DNA from: Mycolicibacterium fallax
GTDB taxonomy: Bacteria; Actinomycetota; Actinomycetes; Mycobacteriales; Mycobacteriaceae
Reading direction: 5' to 3'
NCBI RefSeq assembly: GCF_010726955.1
Contig: NZ_AP022603.1
Location: 558,001-622,000 of the forward strand
DNA length: 64,000 bases
In this document: in pieces, positions 27,817 to 40,536 of the stretch
Layout of the letters: each line of letters begins with the position of its first letter
How positions within the stretch are numbered: position 1 is the stretch's first letter
Program-made: the position numbers and the translations under genes
Notes under the pieces: generated by a model
The model's database searches: none
Told to the model about the DNA's origin: nothing
Seen by the model: only the letters and a program-made list of their open reading frames with translations

Positions 27817-28662
27817 ATGGTGTCGAGCACGCACGAGGCGCTGGTGGAGCTGATCCGTCAGCGGCCGGGGTTTGCGGTGCAATTGCTGACCGAAGTGGCA
27901 GGCGTCGCGGTCCCGGAATACTCAAGCGTGGAGCAGGGGTCGCCGGATCTGTCGCAGGCGGTTCCGGCGGAGTATCGCGCCGACGAGGTCATCACCGTGC
28001 GCGACGGGGCGAGGGCGGTGTTGGGGGTGATCGCCGAGGTTCAGTTGCATATTGATCTCGATAAACGGTTCAGCTGGCCGGCGTATCTGGTCGCGTTGCG
28101 CAACCGTCTGCGGGCTCCGGCGGTGCTGCTGGTCATCGCTACCAGTGAGAAGGTTGCCCGCTGGGCGGCCAAGCCCATCGAGCTGGGTGCCGGTTCGGTG
28201 GTCGCGCCAATCGTGATGGGACCGGGTGTGATTCCGGTGATCACCGATCCGGTGGTGGCTCGGGCGGGGCCGGAGTTGGCCATGCTCTCCGCGATGTCAC
28301 ACCCGGAGGACCTTGGAGTTCTCGACGCCTTGTTGGCGACGTTCACCTCCGATATTGAGCACAACACTCTGTACGCTGATCTTGTATGGACTCTGCTGCC
28401 CGCAGCAGCCCGGACCTACCTGGAGCACCGCATGGCCACGACGTCCACCTGGCAGTACCAAAGTCCATTCGCCCGCAAGTACTTCGGTGAAGGGAAGGCC
28501 GAAGGGAAGGCCGAGGACGTCCTCACTGTCGTTTCGGCTCGCGGTATCGCAGTCCCCGACGACGCCCGTGATCGCATCACCGCCTGCACGGACCCCGAAC
28601 AGCTCAGCGCCTGGCTGATCAACGCCGTCACCGCCACAGAGATCGACGACGTCTTCCGCTGA
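27817..28662 (+). CDS. Rpn-like PD-(D/E)XK nuclease-family protein
   Basis: 281 aa. The core 'YRADEVITVRDGARAVLGVIAEVQLHIDLDK' (in parts) has the D...ExQ arrangement of PD-(D/E)XK/Rpn transposase-like proteins, followed by 'SWPAYLVALRNRLRAPAVLLVIA'. The C-terminal part has a tandem GEGKAEGKAE and a small helical domain ('ARGIAVPDDARDRITACTDPEQLSAWL'). In actinobacteria this is an expanded family of unknown role; relatives promote recombination. Codon use looks less GC3-biased than in neighbouring housekeeping genes, suggesting acquisition. A decayed paralogue faces it downstream. Confidence 0.65.
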   Translation: MVSSTHEALVELIRQRPGFAVQLLTEVAGVAVPEYSSVEQGSPDLSQAVPAEYRADEVITVRDGARAVLGVIAEVQLHIDLDKRFSWPAYLVALRNRLRAPAVLLVIATSEKVARWAAKPIELGAGSVVAPIVMGPGVIPVITDPVVARAGPELAMLSAMSHPEDLGVLDALLATFTSDIEHNTLYADLVWTLLPAAARTYLEHRMATTSTWQYQSPFARKYFGEGKAEGKAEDVLTVVSARGIAVPDDARDRITACTDPEQLSAWLINAVTATEIDDVFR

Positions 28663-28791
28663 GGGCATCAGTGCCGCCGCGCACCCATCGCCGGCGCAGC
28701 TGGCGTGTTTTTGGCTCAGGTCGTCCGGGTGCACCTGCGGCCGCTACTTGGCGGGCAGCATGACGACCTCGTAGACCTGTTCGGGCTCAGG

Positions 28792-29265
28792 TCAGCCGAA
28801 GACCTCGGTCGCCGTGGTGGCGGTGGCGGCCTTGACCAGCCAGTCGGCGAGCTGCTCGGTGTCGGTGCAGGACGTGATTCGGGTGCGGATGTCCGCCGGA
28901 ACGGCGATGCCGCGCGCGGTCAGGACGGCCAGCAGCGCATTGGCCTCGCCCCGTGCCTCGCCCCGTGCGTAGGCGATGTCGGCGAAGTCGGTTTTGTACT
29001 GGTGGGCGGCGGTTGTCATGAGGTGCTCCAAATACTCAGACCCCGGGTCAGGCAGGGTGGCCCGTAGTAGATCAATGTAAAGCGCGTGTCCGGATTCGTC
29101 GGAGGTGAAGGCGGCGAACACTGCGTCGAGGACAGCGTGCCGGTCGGGGTGGATCAGCGCCGAGAGCACGCAGCTGTGCCAGCGTGCGGGTTTGTCCGGG
29201 TCGGGCCGGCGTTGGACTTCGGCGACCAACCCGAGGATGGGAACGCCAGTGCGGGGTTGCGGCGG
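28792..29265 (-). pseudogene. Decayed paralogue of the Rpn-like gene, with internal deletion
   Basis: On the minus strand, '[18 protein letters not shown]' matches the intact copy's 'GVIAEVQLHIDLDKRFSW'. The next residues jump to '[22 protein letters not shown]', matching 'LSAMSHPEDLGVLDALLATFTS' about 90 residues further on. The C-terminus ('ARGIAVPADIRTRITSCTDTEQLADWL') is well conserved. The N-terminal ~65 residues are missing and the remnant abuts the stop codon of the serine-hydrolase gene. The remaining frame could encode ~145 aa from a GTG at 29229, but it lacks the upstream catalytic Asp region. The intact and decayed copies are convergent, 129 bases apart. Confidence 0.7.
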
Positions 29266-29268
29266 CCG

Positions 29269-30477
29269 CTACAGCTCCAGCGCCCGATAGGTCCGCCGGA
29301 CGAACTTGGGCTGCGCGCTGCGCAGCGAGGCCAGCGAGGTGTTCCCGGCGACCGCGGCCGCCGCGGCGTCCGGGGACAGGTCCGGCGCGTTCTGGATCAG
29401 GTAGATCAGGATCAGCTCCGCCGACGGGTCGGCCTGCCACCAGGTGCCGTAGGCGCCCGGCCAGCTGAAGGTGCCCGCCCCGCCCGGCCCGAACAGCGGC
29501 GCCGAGCGGGCCGGGTCGGTCACCACCGACAGGTTCAGCCCGAAGCCCCGCCCGATCCAGAACGGCATGCCCAGAAACGGCACCCGCTTCTGCTCGGCGG
29601 TCAGCCGGTCGGTGCGCATCGCCGTCACCGACTCCTCGCTCAGCACCCGCACCCCGTCGACGCTGCCGCCGCCGAGCAGCATCCGGGCGAACCGCAGGTA
29701 GTCGTCGGCCGTCGACCACAGCCCGGCGCCACCCTGGCAGAACGGCGGCGCCGCGATCGGCGGGGGACCCATCACGTCGTCGCGCAGGGTGTTGTCGGGC
29801 CGCAGCGCGTACATGGTGGCGGCCCGCCGGCGCGCGGCCGGGGTCAGGAAGAACCCGGTGTCGGTCATGCCGAGCGGGCCAAGCACCGTCTCGGTGAGCA
29901 CCTCCGGCAGTGGCCGGCCCAGGATCCGCGACGCCACGATGCCGAGCACGTCGGTGGCGTGACTGTAGGTCAGCTGCTGGCCGGGCTGATGCACCAGCGG
30001 CAGCCGGGCCAGTTCGGCCAGCCAGTGGTCGGCGTCCTGGCGCAGCGGCAGCCGGGCGTAGGCGCGGGCCAGCGGGCCGGGCACCGAGAACTGGTAGGCC
30101 AGCCCGGAGCGGTGCGTCATCAGATCGTCGACGGTGATCGGCCGCCGGGCCGGCACCGTCTGGTCCAGCGGCCCGGCCGGGTCGGCCAGCACCGTCATGT
30201 CGGCGAACTCCGGCAGCCAGCGGGTGATCGGGTCGGTCAGCCGCAGCAGGCCCCGCTCGACCAGCGTCATCACCGCGGCGACCGTCACCGGCTTGGTCAT
30301 CGACGCAATCCGGAACACCGTGTCGCGGGTCATCGGCAGCCCCGCGCCGACGTCGCGGTGGCCGATCTCGTTGACCTGCAGGACTTCTCCGCGCCGCCAC
30401 ACCAGGGTCACCGCGCCGGACAGCAGCCCGTCGTCGCAGGCCGCCCGGATCGGTGCGGCATTGCCATCGAGGTTCAC
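29269..30477 (-). CDS. Beta-lactamase-fold serine hydrolase/esterase (class C-like)
   Basis: 402 aa. The SxxK nucleophile motif is in '[16 protein letters not shown]' (~residue 60), the tyrosine motif is '[16 protein letters not shown]' (YxH variant), and a late glycine-rich strand is '[16 protein letters not shown]'. The family comprises esterases, DD-peptidases and lactamases; without a signal peptide a cytoplasmic esterase is most likely. The start at GTG 30477 is preferred to 30486 because TAGGGT (30490-30485, minus) ends 8 bases before it. Divergent from the pyr operon. The substrate is unknown. Confidence 0.8.
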   Translation of the reverse strand: MNLDGNAAPIRAACDDGLLSGAVTLVWRRGEVLQVNEIGHRDVGAGLPMTRDTVFRIASMTKPVTVAAVMTLVERGLLRLTDPITRWLPEFADMTVLADPAGPLDQTVPARRPITVDDLMTHRSGLAYQFSVPGPLARAYARLPLRQDADHWLAELARLPLVHQPGQQLTYSHATDVLGIVASRILGRPLPEVLTETVLGPLGMTDTGFFLTPAARRRAATMYALRPDNTLRDDVMGPPPIAAPPFCQGGAGLWSTADDYLRFARMLLGGGSVDGVRVLSEESVTAMRTDRLTAEQKRVPFLGMPFWIGRGFGLNLSVVTDPARSAPLFGPGGAGTFSWPGAYGTWWQADPSAELILIYLIQNAPDLSPDAAAAAVAGNTSLASLRSAQPKFVRRTYRALEL

Positions 30478-30484
30478 GGCGCCC

Positions 30485-30490
30485 ACCCTA
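30485..30490 (-). promoter_or_regulatory. -10 element of a leaderless promoter (serine hydrolase)
   Basis: TAGGGT on the minus strand, last T 8 bases before GTG 30477. Confidence 0.45.
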
Positions 30491-30530
30491 CGGCGCCCAC
30501 CCGATGGTGCTCACCGTCGCTGCCGGCTGC

Positions 30531-30536
30531 TAGGCT
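30531..30536 (+). promoter_or_regulatory. -10 element of the pyr operon promoter
   Basis: TAGGCT at 30531-30536 predicts a transcript start near 30543, giving a ~59-base leader that contains the PyrR-binding hairpin and the pyrR ribosome-binding site. Confidence 0.5.
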
Positions 30537-30550
30537 GACCGGCTGTAAGA

Positions 30551-30590
30551 CATCCTTTAACGATCCGTCCCGAGAGGCGGAGAAGGAGGT
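30551..30590 (+). promoter_or_regulatory. PyrR RNA-binding stem-loop overlapping the pyrR ribosome-binding site
   Basis: The leader RNA reads UCCUUUAA, then GUCCCGAGAGGCGGAGAAGG, closely matching the Bacillus PyrR-binding loops (GUCC-GAGAGGC-GAGAAGGA core). A lower stem pairs AUCCUU with AAGGAGGU, and an upper stem pairs UCCG with CGGA. The 3' side contains AGGAGG, the Shine-Dalgarno for GTG 30602. PyrR-UMP binding should hide the ribosome-binding site (translational repression, as described for mycobacteria). No terminator/antiterminator pair was seen. Confidence 0.75.
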
Positions 30591-30601
30591 CAGATCCCGT
30601 C

Positions 30602-31174
30602 GTGGGCGCCTCGCAACCCGACCGCGAACTGATGTCGCCGGCCGATGTCACCCGGACCATCGCGCGGATCGCGCATCAGATCATCGAAAAGACCGCGCTG
30701 GACGCCACCGACGCCGCCCGCGTCGTGCTGCTGGGCATCCCGACCCGCGGCACCGACCTGTCCCGACGGCTGGCCGCCAACATCACCGAGTTCTCCGGGG
30801 TGACGGTCGGCTGCGGTTCGCTGGACATCACCCTCTACCGCGACGACCTGAACACCAAGCCGCCGCGGCCGCTGGAGGACACCTCGATTCCCGAGGGCGG
30901 CGTCGACGACGCGCTGGTCATCCTGGTCGACGACGTGCTCTACTCCGGTCGCAGCGTGCGCGCCGCGCTGGACGCGCTGCGCGACATCGGCCGGCCCCGG
31001 GCGGTGCAGCTGGCGGTGCTGGTCGACCGCGGTCACCGGGAACTGCCGATCCGCGCCGACTACGTCGGCAAGAACGTCCCGACCTCCCGCGCCGAGAACG
31101 TCCAGGTGCTGTTCACCGAGCACGACGGCCGCGACGCGGTGCTGATCGCGCCGCAGGGCGGTCCGCAGCGATGA
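30602..31174 (+). CDS. pyrR: Bifunctional pyr operon regulator / uracil phosphoribosyltransferase PyrR
   Basis: 190 aa. The type I PRTase core is visible: '[19 protein letters not shown]', the flexible loop with '[10 protein letters not shown]', and the PRPP motif '[21 protein letters not shown]', ending in '[20 protein letters not shown]'. It binds pyr leader RNA when UMP is high and may salvage uracil with PRPP. First gene of the operon; its own ribosome-binding site lies inside a PyrR hairpin, so it is autoregulated. GTG start; overlaps pyrB by 4 bases. Confidence 0.95.
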   Translation: MGASQPDRELMSPADVTRTIARIAHQIIEKTALDATDAARVVLLGIPTRGTDLSRRLAANITEFSGVTVGCGSLDITLYRDDLNTKPPRPLEDTSIPEGGVDDALVILVDDVLYSGRSVRAALDALRDIGRPRAVQLAVLVDRGHRELPIRADYVGKNVPTSRAENVQVLFTEHDGRDAVLIAPQGGPQR

Positions 31175-32118
31175 AACACCTGCTCTCCGCCGCGGAACTG
31201 TCCCGCGACGACGCCACCGCGATCCTCGATGACGCCGACCGGTTCGGCCAGGCGCTGCTGGGCCGCGAGGTCAAGAAGCTGCCGACGCTGCGCGGACGCA
31301 CCGTCATCACGATGTTCTACGAGAACTCCACCCGCACCCGGGTGTCCTTCGAGGTGGCCGGCAAGTGGATGAGCGCCGACGTGATCAACGTCAGCGCCTC
31401 GGGTTCCTCGGTGGCCAAGGGCGAGTCGCTGCGCGACACCGCGCTGACGCTGCGCGCCGCCGGCGCCGACGCGCTGATCATCCGCCATCCCGCCTCCGGG
31501 GCCGCCGCGCAGCTGGCCGCCTGGACCGCCGAACCCGGCGGCGCCGGACCGGCGGTGATCAACGCCGGCGACGGCACCCACGAACACCCGACCCAGGCGC
31601 TGCTCGACGCGCTGACCATCCGGCAGCGCCTCGGCGGCATCGAGGGCCGTCGCGTCGTCATCGTCGGCGACGTGCTGCATTCCCGGGTGGCCCGCTCCAA
31701 TGTGGCGCTGCTTTCCACCCTCGGCGCCGAGGTGGTGCTGGTCGCCCCGCCCACCCTGCTGCCGGTCGGGGTCCGGCAGTGGCCGGTCACGGTGTCCCAC
31801 GACCTGGACGCCGAGCTGCCGGCCGCCGACGCGGTGATGATGCTGCGGGTGCAGGCCGAGCGGATGAACGGCGGGTTCTTCCCGTCGGCGCGGGAGTACT
31901 CGATCGGCTACGGGCTCTCGGCGGACCGCCAGGCGATGCTCGGCGAGGACGCGGTGGTGCTGCACCCCGGCCCGATGCTGCGCGGCATGGAGATCGCCCA
32001 CTCGGTGGCCGACTCCCCGCGGGCGGCGGTCCTGCAACAGGTGACCAACGGTGTGCACGTGCGGATGGCGGTGCTGTTCCATCTGCTCGTCGGCGCCGAT
32101 CAGGAGGCAAACATATGA
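31171..32118 (+). CDS. pyrB: Aspartate carbamoyltransferase catalytic chain
   Basis: 315 aa. The carbamoyl-phosphate motif '[20 protein letters not shown]' and '[14 protein letters not shown]' (catalytic-loop Lys), plus '[18 protein letters not shown]' and '[13 protein letters not shown]', identify it. It forms carbamoyl-aspartate from carbamoyl phosphate and aspartate. No pyrI regulatory chain is present, as in most actinobacteria. ATGA overlaps with pyrR before and pyrC after. Confidence 0.97.
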   Translation: MKHLLSAAELSRDDATAILDDADRFGQALLGREVKKLPTLRGRTVITMFYENSTRTRVSFEVAGKWMSADVINVSASGSSVAKGESLRDTALTLRAAGADALIIRHPASGAAAQLAAWTAEPGGAGPAVINAGDGTHEHPTQALLDALTIRQRLGGIEGRRVVIVGDVLHSRVARSNVALLSTLGAEVVLVAPPTLLPVGVRQWPVTVSHDLDAELPAADAVMMLRVQAERMNGGFFPSAREYSIGYGLSADRQAMLGEDAVVLHPGPMLRGMEIAHSVADSPRAAVLQQVTNGVHVRMAVLFHLLVGADQEANI

Positions 32119-33440
32119 GCCAGCCAGTCAACCCGGTGCTGATCCGCGGGGTCCGGCGCTACGGCGCGGGCGAGCAGGTCGACGTGCTGGTCGACGACGG
32201 CCAGATCGCCGCGATCGGTGCCGAGCTGAGCGCGCCGGCCGGCGCCGAGGTGATCGAGGCGGCCGGCCAGGTGCTGCTGCCCGGGTTCGTCGACCTGCAC
32301 ACCCACCTGCGCGAACCGGGCCGCGAGGACACCGAGACCATCGCCACCGGCTCGGCCGCCGCCGCGCTCGGCGGCTACACCGCGGTGTTCGCGATGGCCA
32401 ACACCGATCCGGTGGCCGACTCCCCGGTGGTCACCGAGCACGTCTGGGCCCGCGGCCAGCAGGTCGGCCTGGTCGACGTGCATCCGGTCGGCGCGGTCAC
32501 CGTCGGGCTGGCCGGGAAGCAACTCACCGAGATGGGCCTGATGGCCCGCGGTGCCGGGCGGGTCCGGATGTTCTCCGACGACGGCAAGTGCGTGCACGAC
32601 CCGCTGGTGATGCGCCGGGCGCTGGAGTACGCCACCGGGCTGGGCGTGCTGATCGCCCAGCACGCCGAGGAACCTCGGCTGACCGAAGGCGCCGTCGCGC
32701 ACGAGGGCCCGACCGCCGCCCGGCTGGGCCTGGCGGGCTGGCCGCGCGCGGCCGAGGAGTCCATCGTGGCCCGCGACGCGCTGCTGGCCCGGGACGCCGG
32801 CGCCCGGGTGCACATCTGCCACGCCTCCACCGCCGGGACCGTCGAGATCCTGAAATGGGCCAAGGCGCAAGGAATTTCCATCACCGCCGAGGTGACCCCG
32901 CATCACCTGCTGCTCGACGACAGCCGGCTGGAGGGCTACGACGGGGTGAACCGGGTGAACCCGCCGCTGCGGGAGGTCTCCGACACCCTGGCGCTGCGGG
33001 CGGCGCTGGCCGACGGGGTGATCGACGCGGTCGCCACCGACCACGCCCCGCACGCCGCCCAGGAGAAGTGCTGCGAGTTCTCCCAGGCCCGCCCCGGCAT
33101 GCTGGGTCTGCAGACCGCGCTGTCGGTGGTCGCCGAGACGATGGTCGCCCCCGGCCTGCTGGACTGGCGCGGGGTGGCCAAGGTGATGAGCGAGAACCCC
33201 GCCGCCATCGCCGGGCTGCCCGATCAGGGCCGCCCGCTGGAGGTCGGGGAGCCGGCCAACCTGACCGTGGTGGACCCCGACGCGCGCTGGACGGTCCGCG
33301 GACCGGAGCTGGTCAGCAAGTCCGAGAACACCCCCTACGAGGCGATGACCCTGCCGGCGACGGTCACCGCGACGCTGCTGCGCGGTGTGATCACCGCGCG
33401 CGACGGGCGCATCGTCGGCCCCGCGGCGGGCGCCGAGTGA
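32115..33440 (+). CDS. pyrC: Dihydroorotase (type I)
   Basis: 441 aa. Zinc ligands: '[19 protein letters not shown]' (HxH near residue 60), '[13 protein letters not shown]', '[11 protein letters not shown]', and '[14 protein letters not shown]' (catalytic Asp). It cyclises carbamoyl-aspartate to dihydroorotate. It begins within the pyrB stop (ATGA), preceded by AGGAGG, and its own stop overlaps the next gene's GTG start. It is ~11 residues longer than the M. tuberculosis protein, at the variable C-terminus. Confidence 0.96.
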   Translation: MSQPVNPVLIRGVRRYGAGEQVDVLVDDGQIAAIGAELSAPAGAEVIEAAGQVLLPGFVDLHTHLREPGREDTETIATGSAAAALGGYTAVFAMANTDPVADSPVVTEHVWARGQQVGLVDVHPVGAVTVGLAGKQLTEMGLMARGAGRVRMFSDDGKCVHDPLVMRRALEYATGLGVLIAQHAEEPRLTEGAVAHEGPTAARLGLAGWPRAAEESIVARDALLARDAGARVHICHASTAGTVEILKWAKAQGISITAEVTPHHLLLDDSRLEGYDGVNRVNPPLREVSDTLALRAALADGVIDAVATDHAPHAAQEKCCEFSQARPGMLGLQTALSVVAETMVAPGLLDWRGVAKVMSENPAAIAGLPDQGRPLEVGEPANLTVVDPDARWTVRGPELVSKSENTPYEAMTLPATVTATLLRGVITARDGRIVGPAAGAE

Positions 33441-33940
33441 ACACCCCAACCCTGATCGGCTCGCTGGTCTTCGCCGCCGTGCTGGCGGTGTTGGTCGCGG
33501 TGCTGATCCGGCAGATGGTGCGCGGCTGGCGGCATCGCGCGCAGCGCCAGCTGTCGCTGATCGGCCGGCTGCCGGAGCTGCCCGACACCGTCGGGGCGGC
33601 GCTGCTCGGCCCGACCACCGGCATGTACGTGGGCAGCACCCTGGCGCCGAGCTGGCTGGACCGGATCGCCGTCGGCGACCTGGGCTACCGCTCCAAGGCG
33701 GTGCTGACCCGCTACCCCGAGGGCATCATGCTGCAGCGCAGCGGTGCCACCCCGATCTGGATTCCCGACGACGCGGTCGTGGCAATCCGAACCGAACGCG
33801 GGCACGCCGGCAAGGCCATGCCCGTCGACGGCATTCTCGCGATCCGGTGGCGGCTGCCGTCGGGCACCGAGATCGACAGCGGATTCCGCGGCGATGACCA
33901 CCGCGTGTACGAAACCTGGACCCGAAAGGAAAACGGATGA
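33437..33940 (+). CDS. Membrane-anchored protein embedded in the pyr operon, Rv1382-like
   Basis: 167 aa. One N-terminal TM helix ('[19 protein letters not shown]') is followed by a basic stretch and a compact beta-rich domain ('[20 protein letters not shown]', '[20 protein letters not shown]') resembling a PH-like fold (inference). It has no known role in pyrimidine synthesis, yet its location between pyrC and carA is conserved in mycobacteria (Rv1382). GTG start overlaps the pyrC stop; its stop overlaps the carA start, so it must be co-translated. Confidence 0.8.
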   Translation: MNTPTLIGSLVFAAVLAVLVAVLIRQMVRGWRHRAQRQLSLIGRLPELPDTVGAALLGPTTGMYVGSTLAPSWLDRIAVGDLGYRSKAVLTRYPEGIMLQRSGATPIWIPDDAVVAIRTERGHAGKAMPVDGILAIRWRLPSGTEIDSGFRGDDHRVYETWTRKENG

Positions 33941-35069
33941 GCGGCAACAGGCGCGCCGTGCTGGTGTTGGAGGACGGCCGGACCTTCACCGGATCGGCCT
34001 TCGGCGCGGTGGGGCAGACCCTCGGCGAGGTGGTGTTCAGCACCGCCATGTCGGGCTACCAGGAGACCCTGACCGACCCCAGCTACCACCGCCAGATCGT
34101 GGTCGCGACGGCCCCGCAGATCGGCAACACCGGCTGGAACGACGAGGACAACGAGAGCCGCGGGGAGCGGATCTGGGTGGCCGGCTACGCGGTGCGCGAC
34201 CCGTCGCCGCGGGCGTCGAACTGGCGCGCCACCGGCAGCCTGCCGGACCAGCTGGTCAGCCAGGGTGTCGTCGGGATCGCCGAGATCGACACCCGGGCGC
34301 TGGTCCGGCACCTGCGCACCCGCGGTTCGATGAAGGCCGGGATCTTCTCCGGCGCCGCCCTGGAGGGCGCCGCCGGCCCGGACGAGCTGCTGGCCCGGGT
34401 CCGCGATCAGGACGCCATGCTCGGTGCGAACCTGTCGGCCGAGGTCAGCACCGACGAGCCCTACGTCGTCGAACCCGTCGGGGCGCACCGGTTCACCGTC
34501 GCCGCGCTGGACCTGGGCATCAAGGCCAACACCCCGCGGATGCTGGCGATGCGCGGCATCCGCACCCTGGTGCTGCCGTCCTCGGCGGGTTTTGACGCCA
34601 TCACCGAGCTGGCCCCGGACGGGGTGTTCCTGTCCAACGGGCCCGGCGACCCGGCCACCGCCGACGCCGCGGTGGCGCTGACCGGCGAGGTGATCTCCGC
34701 CGGAATCCCGCTGTTCGGCATCTGTTTCGGCAACCAGATCCTGGGTCGGGCGCTGGGCCTGTCGACCTACAAGATGACCTTCGGGCACCGGGGCATCAAC
34801 ATCCCGGTCATCGATCACGCCACCGGCCGGGTCGCGATCACCTCGCAGAACCACGGCTTCGCCCTGGAGGGGGAGGCCGGCCAGGAGTTCGACACCCCGT
34901 TCGGCCGCGGCGTGGTCAGCCACACCTGCGCCAACGACGGTGTGGTGGAAGGGGTTCGGCTGCTCGACGGCCGGGCCTACTCGGTGCAGTACCACCCCGA
35001 GGCGGCGGCCGGCCCGCACGATGCCGAGAACCTGTTCGATCAATTCGTCGTCCTGATGGAGAACCGCTG

Positions 35070-35070
<1 letters not shown>
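33937..35070 (+). CDS. carA: Carbamoyl-phosphate synthase small (glutaminase) chain
   Basis: 377 aa. N-terminal domain '[17 protein letters not shown]...[15 protein letters not shown]' and C-terminal class I glutamine amidotransferase: nucleophile in '[17 protein letters not shown]', '[10 protein letters not shown]', and the His/Glu pair in '[13 protein letters not shown]'. It hydrolyses glutamine and channels ammonia to CarB for arginine and pyrimidine synthesis. Overlaps the preceding gene by 4 bases and carB by one base. Confidence 0.97.
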
Positions 35071-38417
<3,347 letters not shown>

Positions 38418-38418
38418 G

Positions 38419-39252
38419 GTGGGCGGCGCCGGGATGGCACCGTTCGGGTCGCGGCTGGCGGCGGCGATGGCCGCGCGCGGGCCGCTGTGCCTGGGCATCG
38501 ACCCGCACCCGGAGCTGCTGGCGGCCTGGGGGCTGAGTGCCGACGCCGATGGGCTGGCGCGGTTCGCCGACGCCTGCGTGCGGGCGTTCGCCGGGTTCGC
38601 GGTGGTCAAGCCGCAGGTGGCGTTCTTCGAGGCCTACGGCGCGGCCGGGTTCGCGGTGCTGGAGCGGGTTGTCGCCGAGCTGCGGGAGGCCGGGGTGCTG
38701 GTGCTGGCCGACGCCAAGCGCGGGGACATCGGGTCGACGATGGCGGCGTATGCGGCCGCCTGGGCCGGGTCCTCGCCGCTGGCCGGCGATGCGGTGACGG
38801 CGTCGCCGTACCTGGGCTTCGGGTCGCTGCGCCCGCTGTTGGACACCGCCGCGGCCAACGGGCGCGGGGTGTTCGTGCTGGCCGCCACGTCCAACCCGGA
38901 GGGCGCCTCGGTGCAGCAGTGCCGGGGGCCGGACGGGCGGTCGGTGGCCCAGGCGATGGTCGACGCCGCCGCGGCGGAGAACCGCGGGGCGGCCGTGCTG
39001 GGCTCGGTGGGCGTGGTGGTCGGCGCGACGCTGTCGGTGCTGCCGGATGTGTCGCAGTTGCACGGTCCGGTGCTGGTGCCCGGCGTGGGGGCCCAGGGCG
39101 GCCGCCCGCAGGACCTGGCGGGCCTGGGTGGTGCGCTACCCGGGCAGCTGCTGCCCGCGGTGTCGCGGGAGGTGCTGCGGGCCGGGCCCGACGCCGAGGC
39201 GCTGCGGGCCGCCGCGGAACGGATGCGCGACGCGGTCGCCCACCTGGGCTGA
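38419..39252 (+). CDS. pyrF: Orotidine 5'-phosphate decarboxylase (type 2)
   Basis: 277 aa. '[19 protein letters not shown]' at the start, '[17 protein letters not shown]', and the catalytic '[19 protein letters not shown]' (Lys-Asp cluster) define the long actinobacterial PyrF subfamily. It makes UMP, the signal for PyrR. GTG start one base after the carB stop; last gene of the operon. A 1.28-kb non-coding stretch follows, where M. tuberculosis carries a PE/PPE pair. Confidence 0.96.
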   Translation: MGGAGMAPFGSRLAAAMAARGPLCLGIDPHPELLAAWGLSADADGLARFADACVRAFAGFAVVKPQVAFFEAYGAAGFAVLERVVAELREAGVLVLADAKRGDIGSTMAAYAAAWAGSSPLAGDAVTASPYLGFGSLRPLLDTAAANGRGVFVLAATSNPEGASVQQCRGPDGRSVAQAMVDAAAAENRGAAVLGSVGVVVGATLSVLPDVSQLHGPVLVPGVGAQGGRPQDLAGLGGALPGQLLPAVSREVLRAGPDAEALRAAAERMRDAVAHLG

Positions 39253-39384
39253 GGTGCGCGCGGGCGGTGCGCCTGGTGCGGTGTGGCGGGTCCGGGGCGC
39301 CTTGATCACGTGCTCGCCAAGGGACACGTACTCACCACGGATGCCGTCTGAACCGGTGGCGCCGGATATCGAAGTGATGTTTTC

Positions 39385-39831
39385 AGTGCCCGCCTTCCAG
39401 CGACGGATTCTCGGCCCCAGCGACTCCGTGCCACGTGAGCGACAAGCTTCGGGACCGATCTGGTCGCCCGTGGCGGGCGGGTGCTGGGGGCCGGTGCGGA
39501 TCCATCCGGCTGTCGCGGCGCGGACGTCGATCCGACCGGGAAGCCTCGGCTGTTTGCGGGTCCCGATGCGCCGAGATTCGGCAATCTCGCGACGAATGAC
39601 CGGTGTCGGCGCAACCGGCCGCGGCAGCAACGCCGGTCGCAGTGGGAGCAGCAGCGCATGGGGAGCACGGCCGCCGCCGCACGGCTGCCGCCGCCGCACG
39701 GCTGCCGCCCCAACATGGCTGCCGCCGCAGCACGGCTGCCGGACGCGGTTCGAGGGGCGCGGCCCCGCGCTGTCGCTCTGGGTGAGACGGAGTCGCTGGG
39801 GCCGAGAACCCGTCGCTGGAAGGCGGGCACT
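39385..39831. repeat. 45-bp inverted repeat pair flanking 357 bp
   Basis: 39385-39429 (AGTGCCCGCCTTCCAGCGAC...CTCCGT) is the reverse complement of 39787-39831 (ACGGAG...GGGCACT) with one mismatch that I can find. A weaker direct repeat (GATGC-G-TCTGAACCG) lies near 39338 and 39839. The interval has no transposase ORF. Confidence 0.75.
39672..39740. repeat. 17-bp tandem repeat, four degenerate copies
   Basis: The core ACGGCTGCC recurs at 39681, 39698, 39715 (as ATGGCTGCC) and 39732, exactly 17 bases apart, with GCCGCCGC between. Confidence 0.65.
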
Positions 39832-39952
39832 CGCGGGATGCGTTCTGAACCGTGACTGTCGTGGCTGATATGACCGCCGTGACAGGTGTGGTGGTCGTGA
39901 CCGTGGTGACCGTCGTGACCCCCGGGAAACTCGGAATGCTTGGGATTTCTGG

Positions 39953-40056
39953 GATGCCGGGACGCCGGGACGCCGGGACGCCGGGACGCCGGGACGCCGC
40001 GACGCCGGGACGCCGCGACGCCGGGACGCCCGGATGCCGGGGTGCCGAGGCGCCGG
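39953..40056. repeat. 8-bp tandem repeat, about 13 copies
   Basis: GACGCCGG is repeated head to tail. Units from 39961 to 40024 are perfect or differ by one base (GACGCCGC); the edge units (GATGCCGG, GGTGCCGA, GGCGCCGG) are degenerate. A length-variable locus is likely. Confidence 0.8.
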
Positions 40057-40536
40057 GGAAACCGGGATACCGGGGACCCGCGGGGCGCTCGGGCATTCCA
40101 GTCCGCCGCCCGCACGTCGCGCCGGTGCTGGCCCAGCCCGCCGGTATCGGCAGCCGCGACACGCGCGACACGCCGCAACGCGTTGCGCCACGAGCCGCCC
40201 GCGCATCGGAATTCGCGGAATTTTCACGCGCGCCGACGATCGACGCGGGGCGGATGTCCCCGCGGGCCGCTTCCGGGCCCACGAATCCGCTCCTGACCTG
40301 CAGATTCGTCGAACGCGTCGAGGCTGGAAGGCCCCGGATCGGGCCGGGCCTGCGACCGCGTCGCTCGGCGCGGGTCGGCGCCGCGCATCGCTCCTGCACA
40401 CGGGTCCTCGACAAGCTGAAGTGGGGGTGGGGTTAGATTTCGTCGGAGTGCCTCGGTACGGTCGTCGTCGCTGGCTGAACTACCTGGCCGAGGCATCAAG
40501 GAATATGGCCAAGAATGGCTGAGAGACGGAGGAACC

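Larger units (their letters stand above)
39253..40536. other. 1.28-kb repeat-rich intergenic region with no convincing gene
   Basis: No ORF here has a recognisable domain or a supported start. The contents are a 45-bp inverted repeat pair, a 17-bp tandem repeat and an 8-bp tandem repeat (listed separately), and a GTGACC-rich patch near 39880-39920. All reading frames across the 8-bp repeat encode simple Arg/Pro/Gly repeats, as expected from a short repeat rather than from selection. The last ~100 bases before mihF presumably hold its promoter and leader. Confidence 0.6.

Noticed and set aside
28663..28791. Gene or terminator between the two Rpn-like copies
   Set aside because: 129 bases with no ORF of note; no strong hairpin could be drawn by eye.
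39852..40436. ORF encoding a collagen-like Gly/Pro/Arg protein
   Set aside because: The repeats arise from an 8-bp tandem repeat read in any frame; no ribosome-binding site, promoter or domain supports it, and the opposite strand gives equally good repeats.
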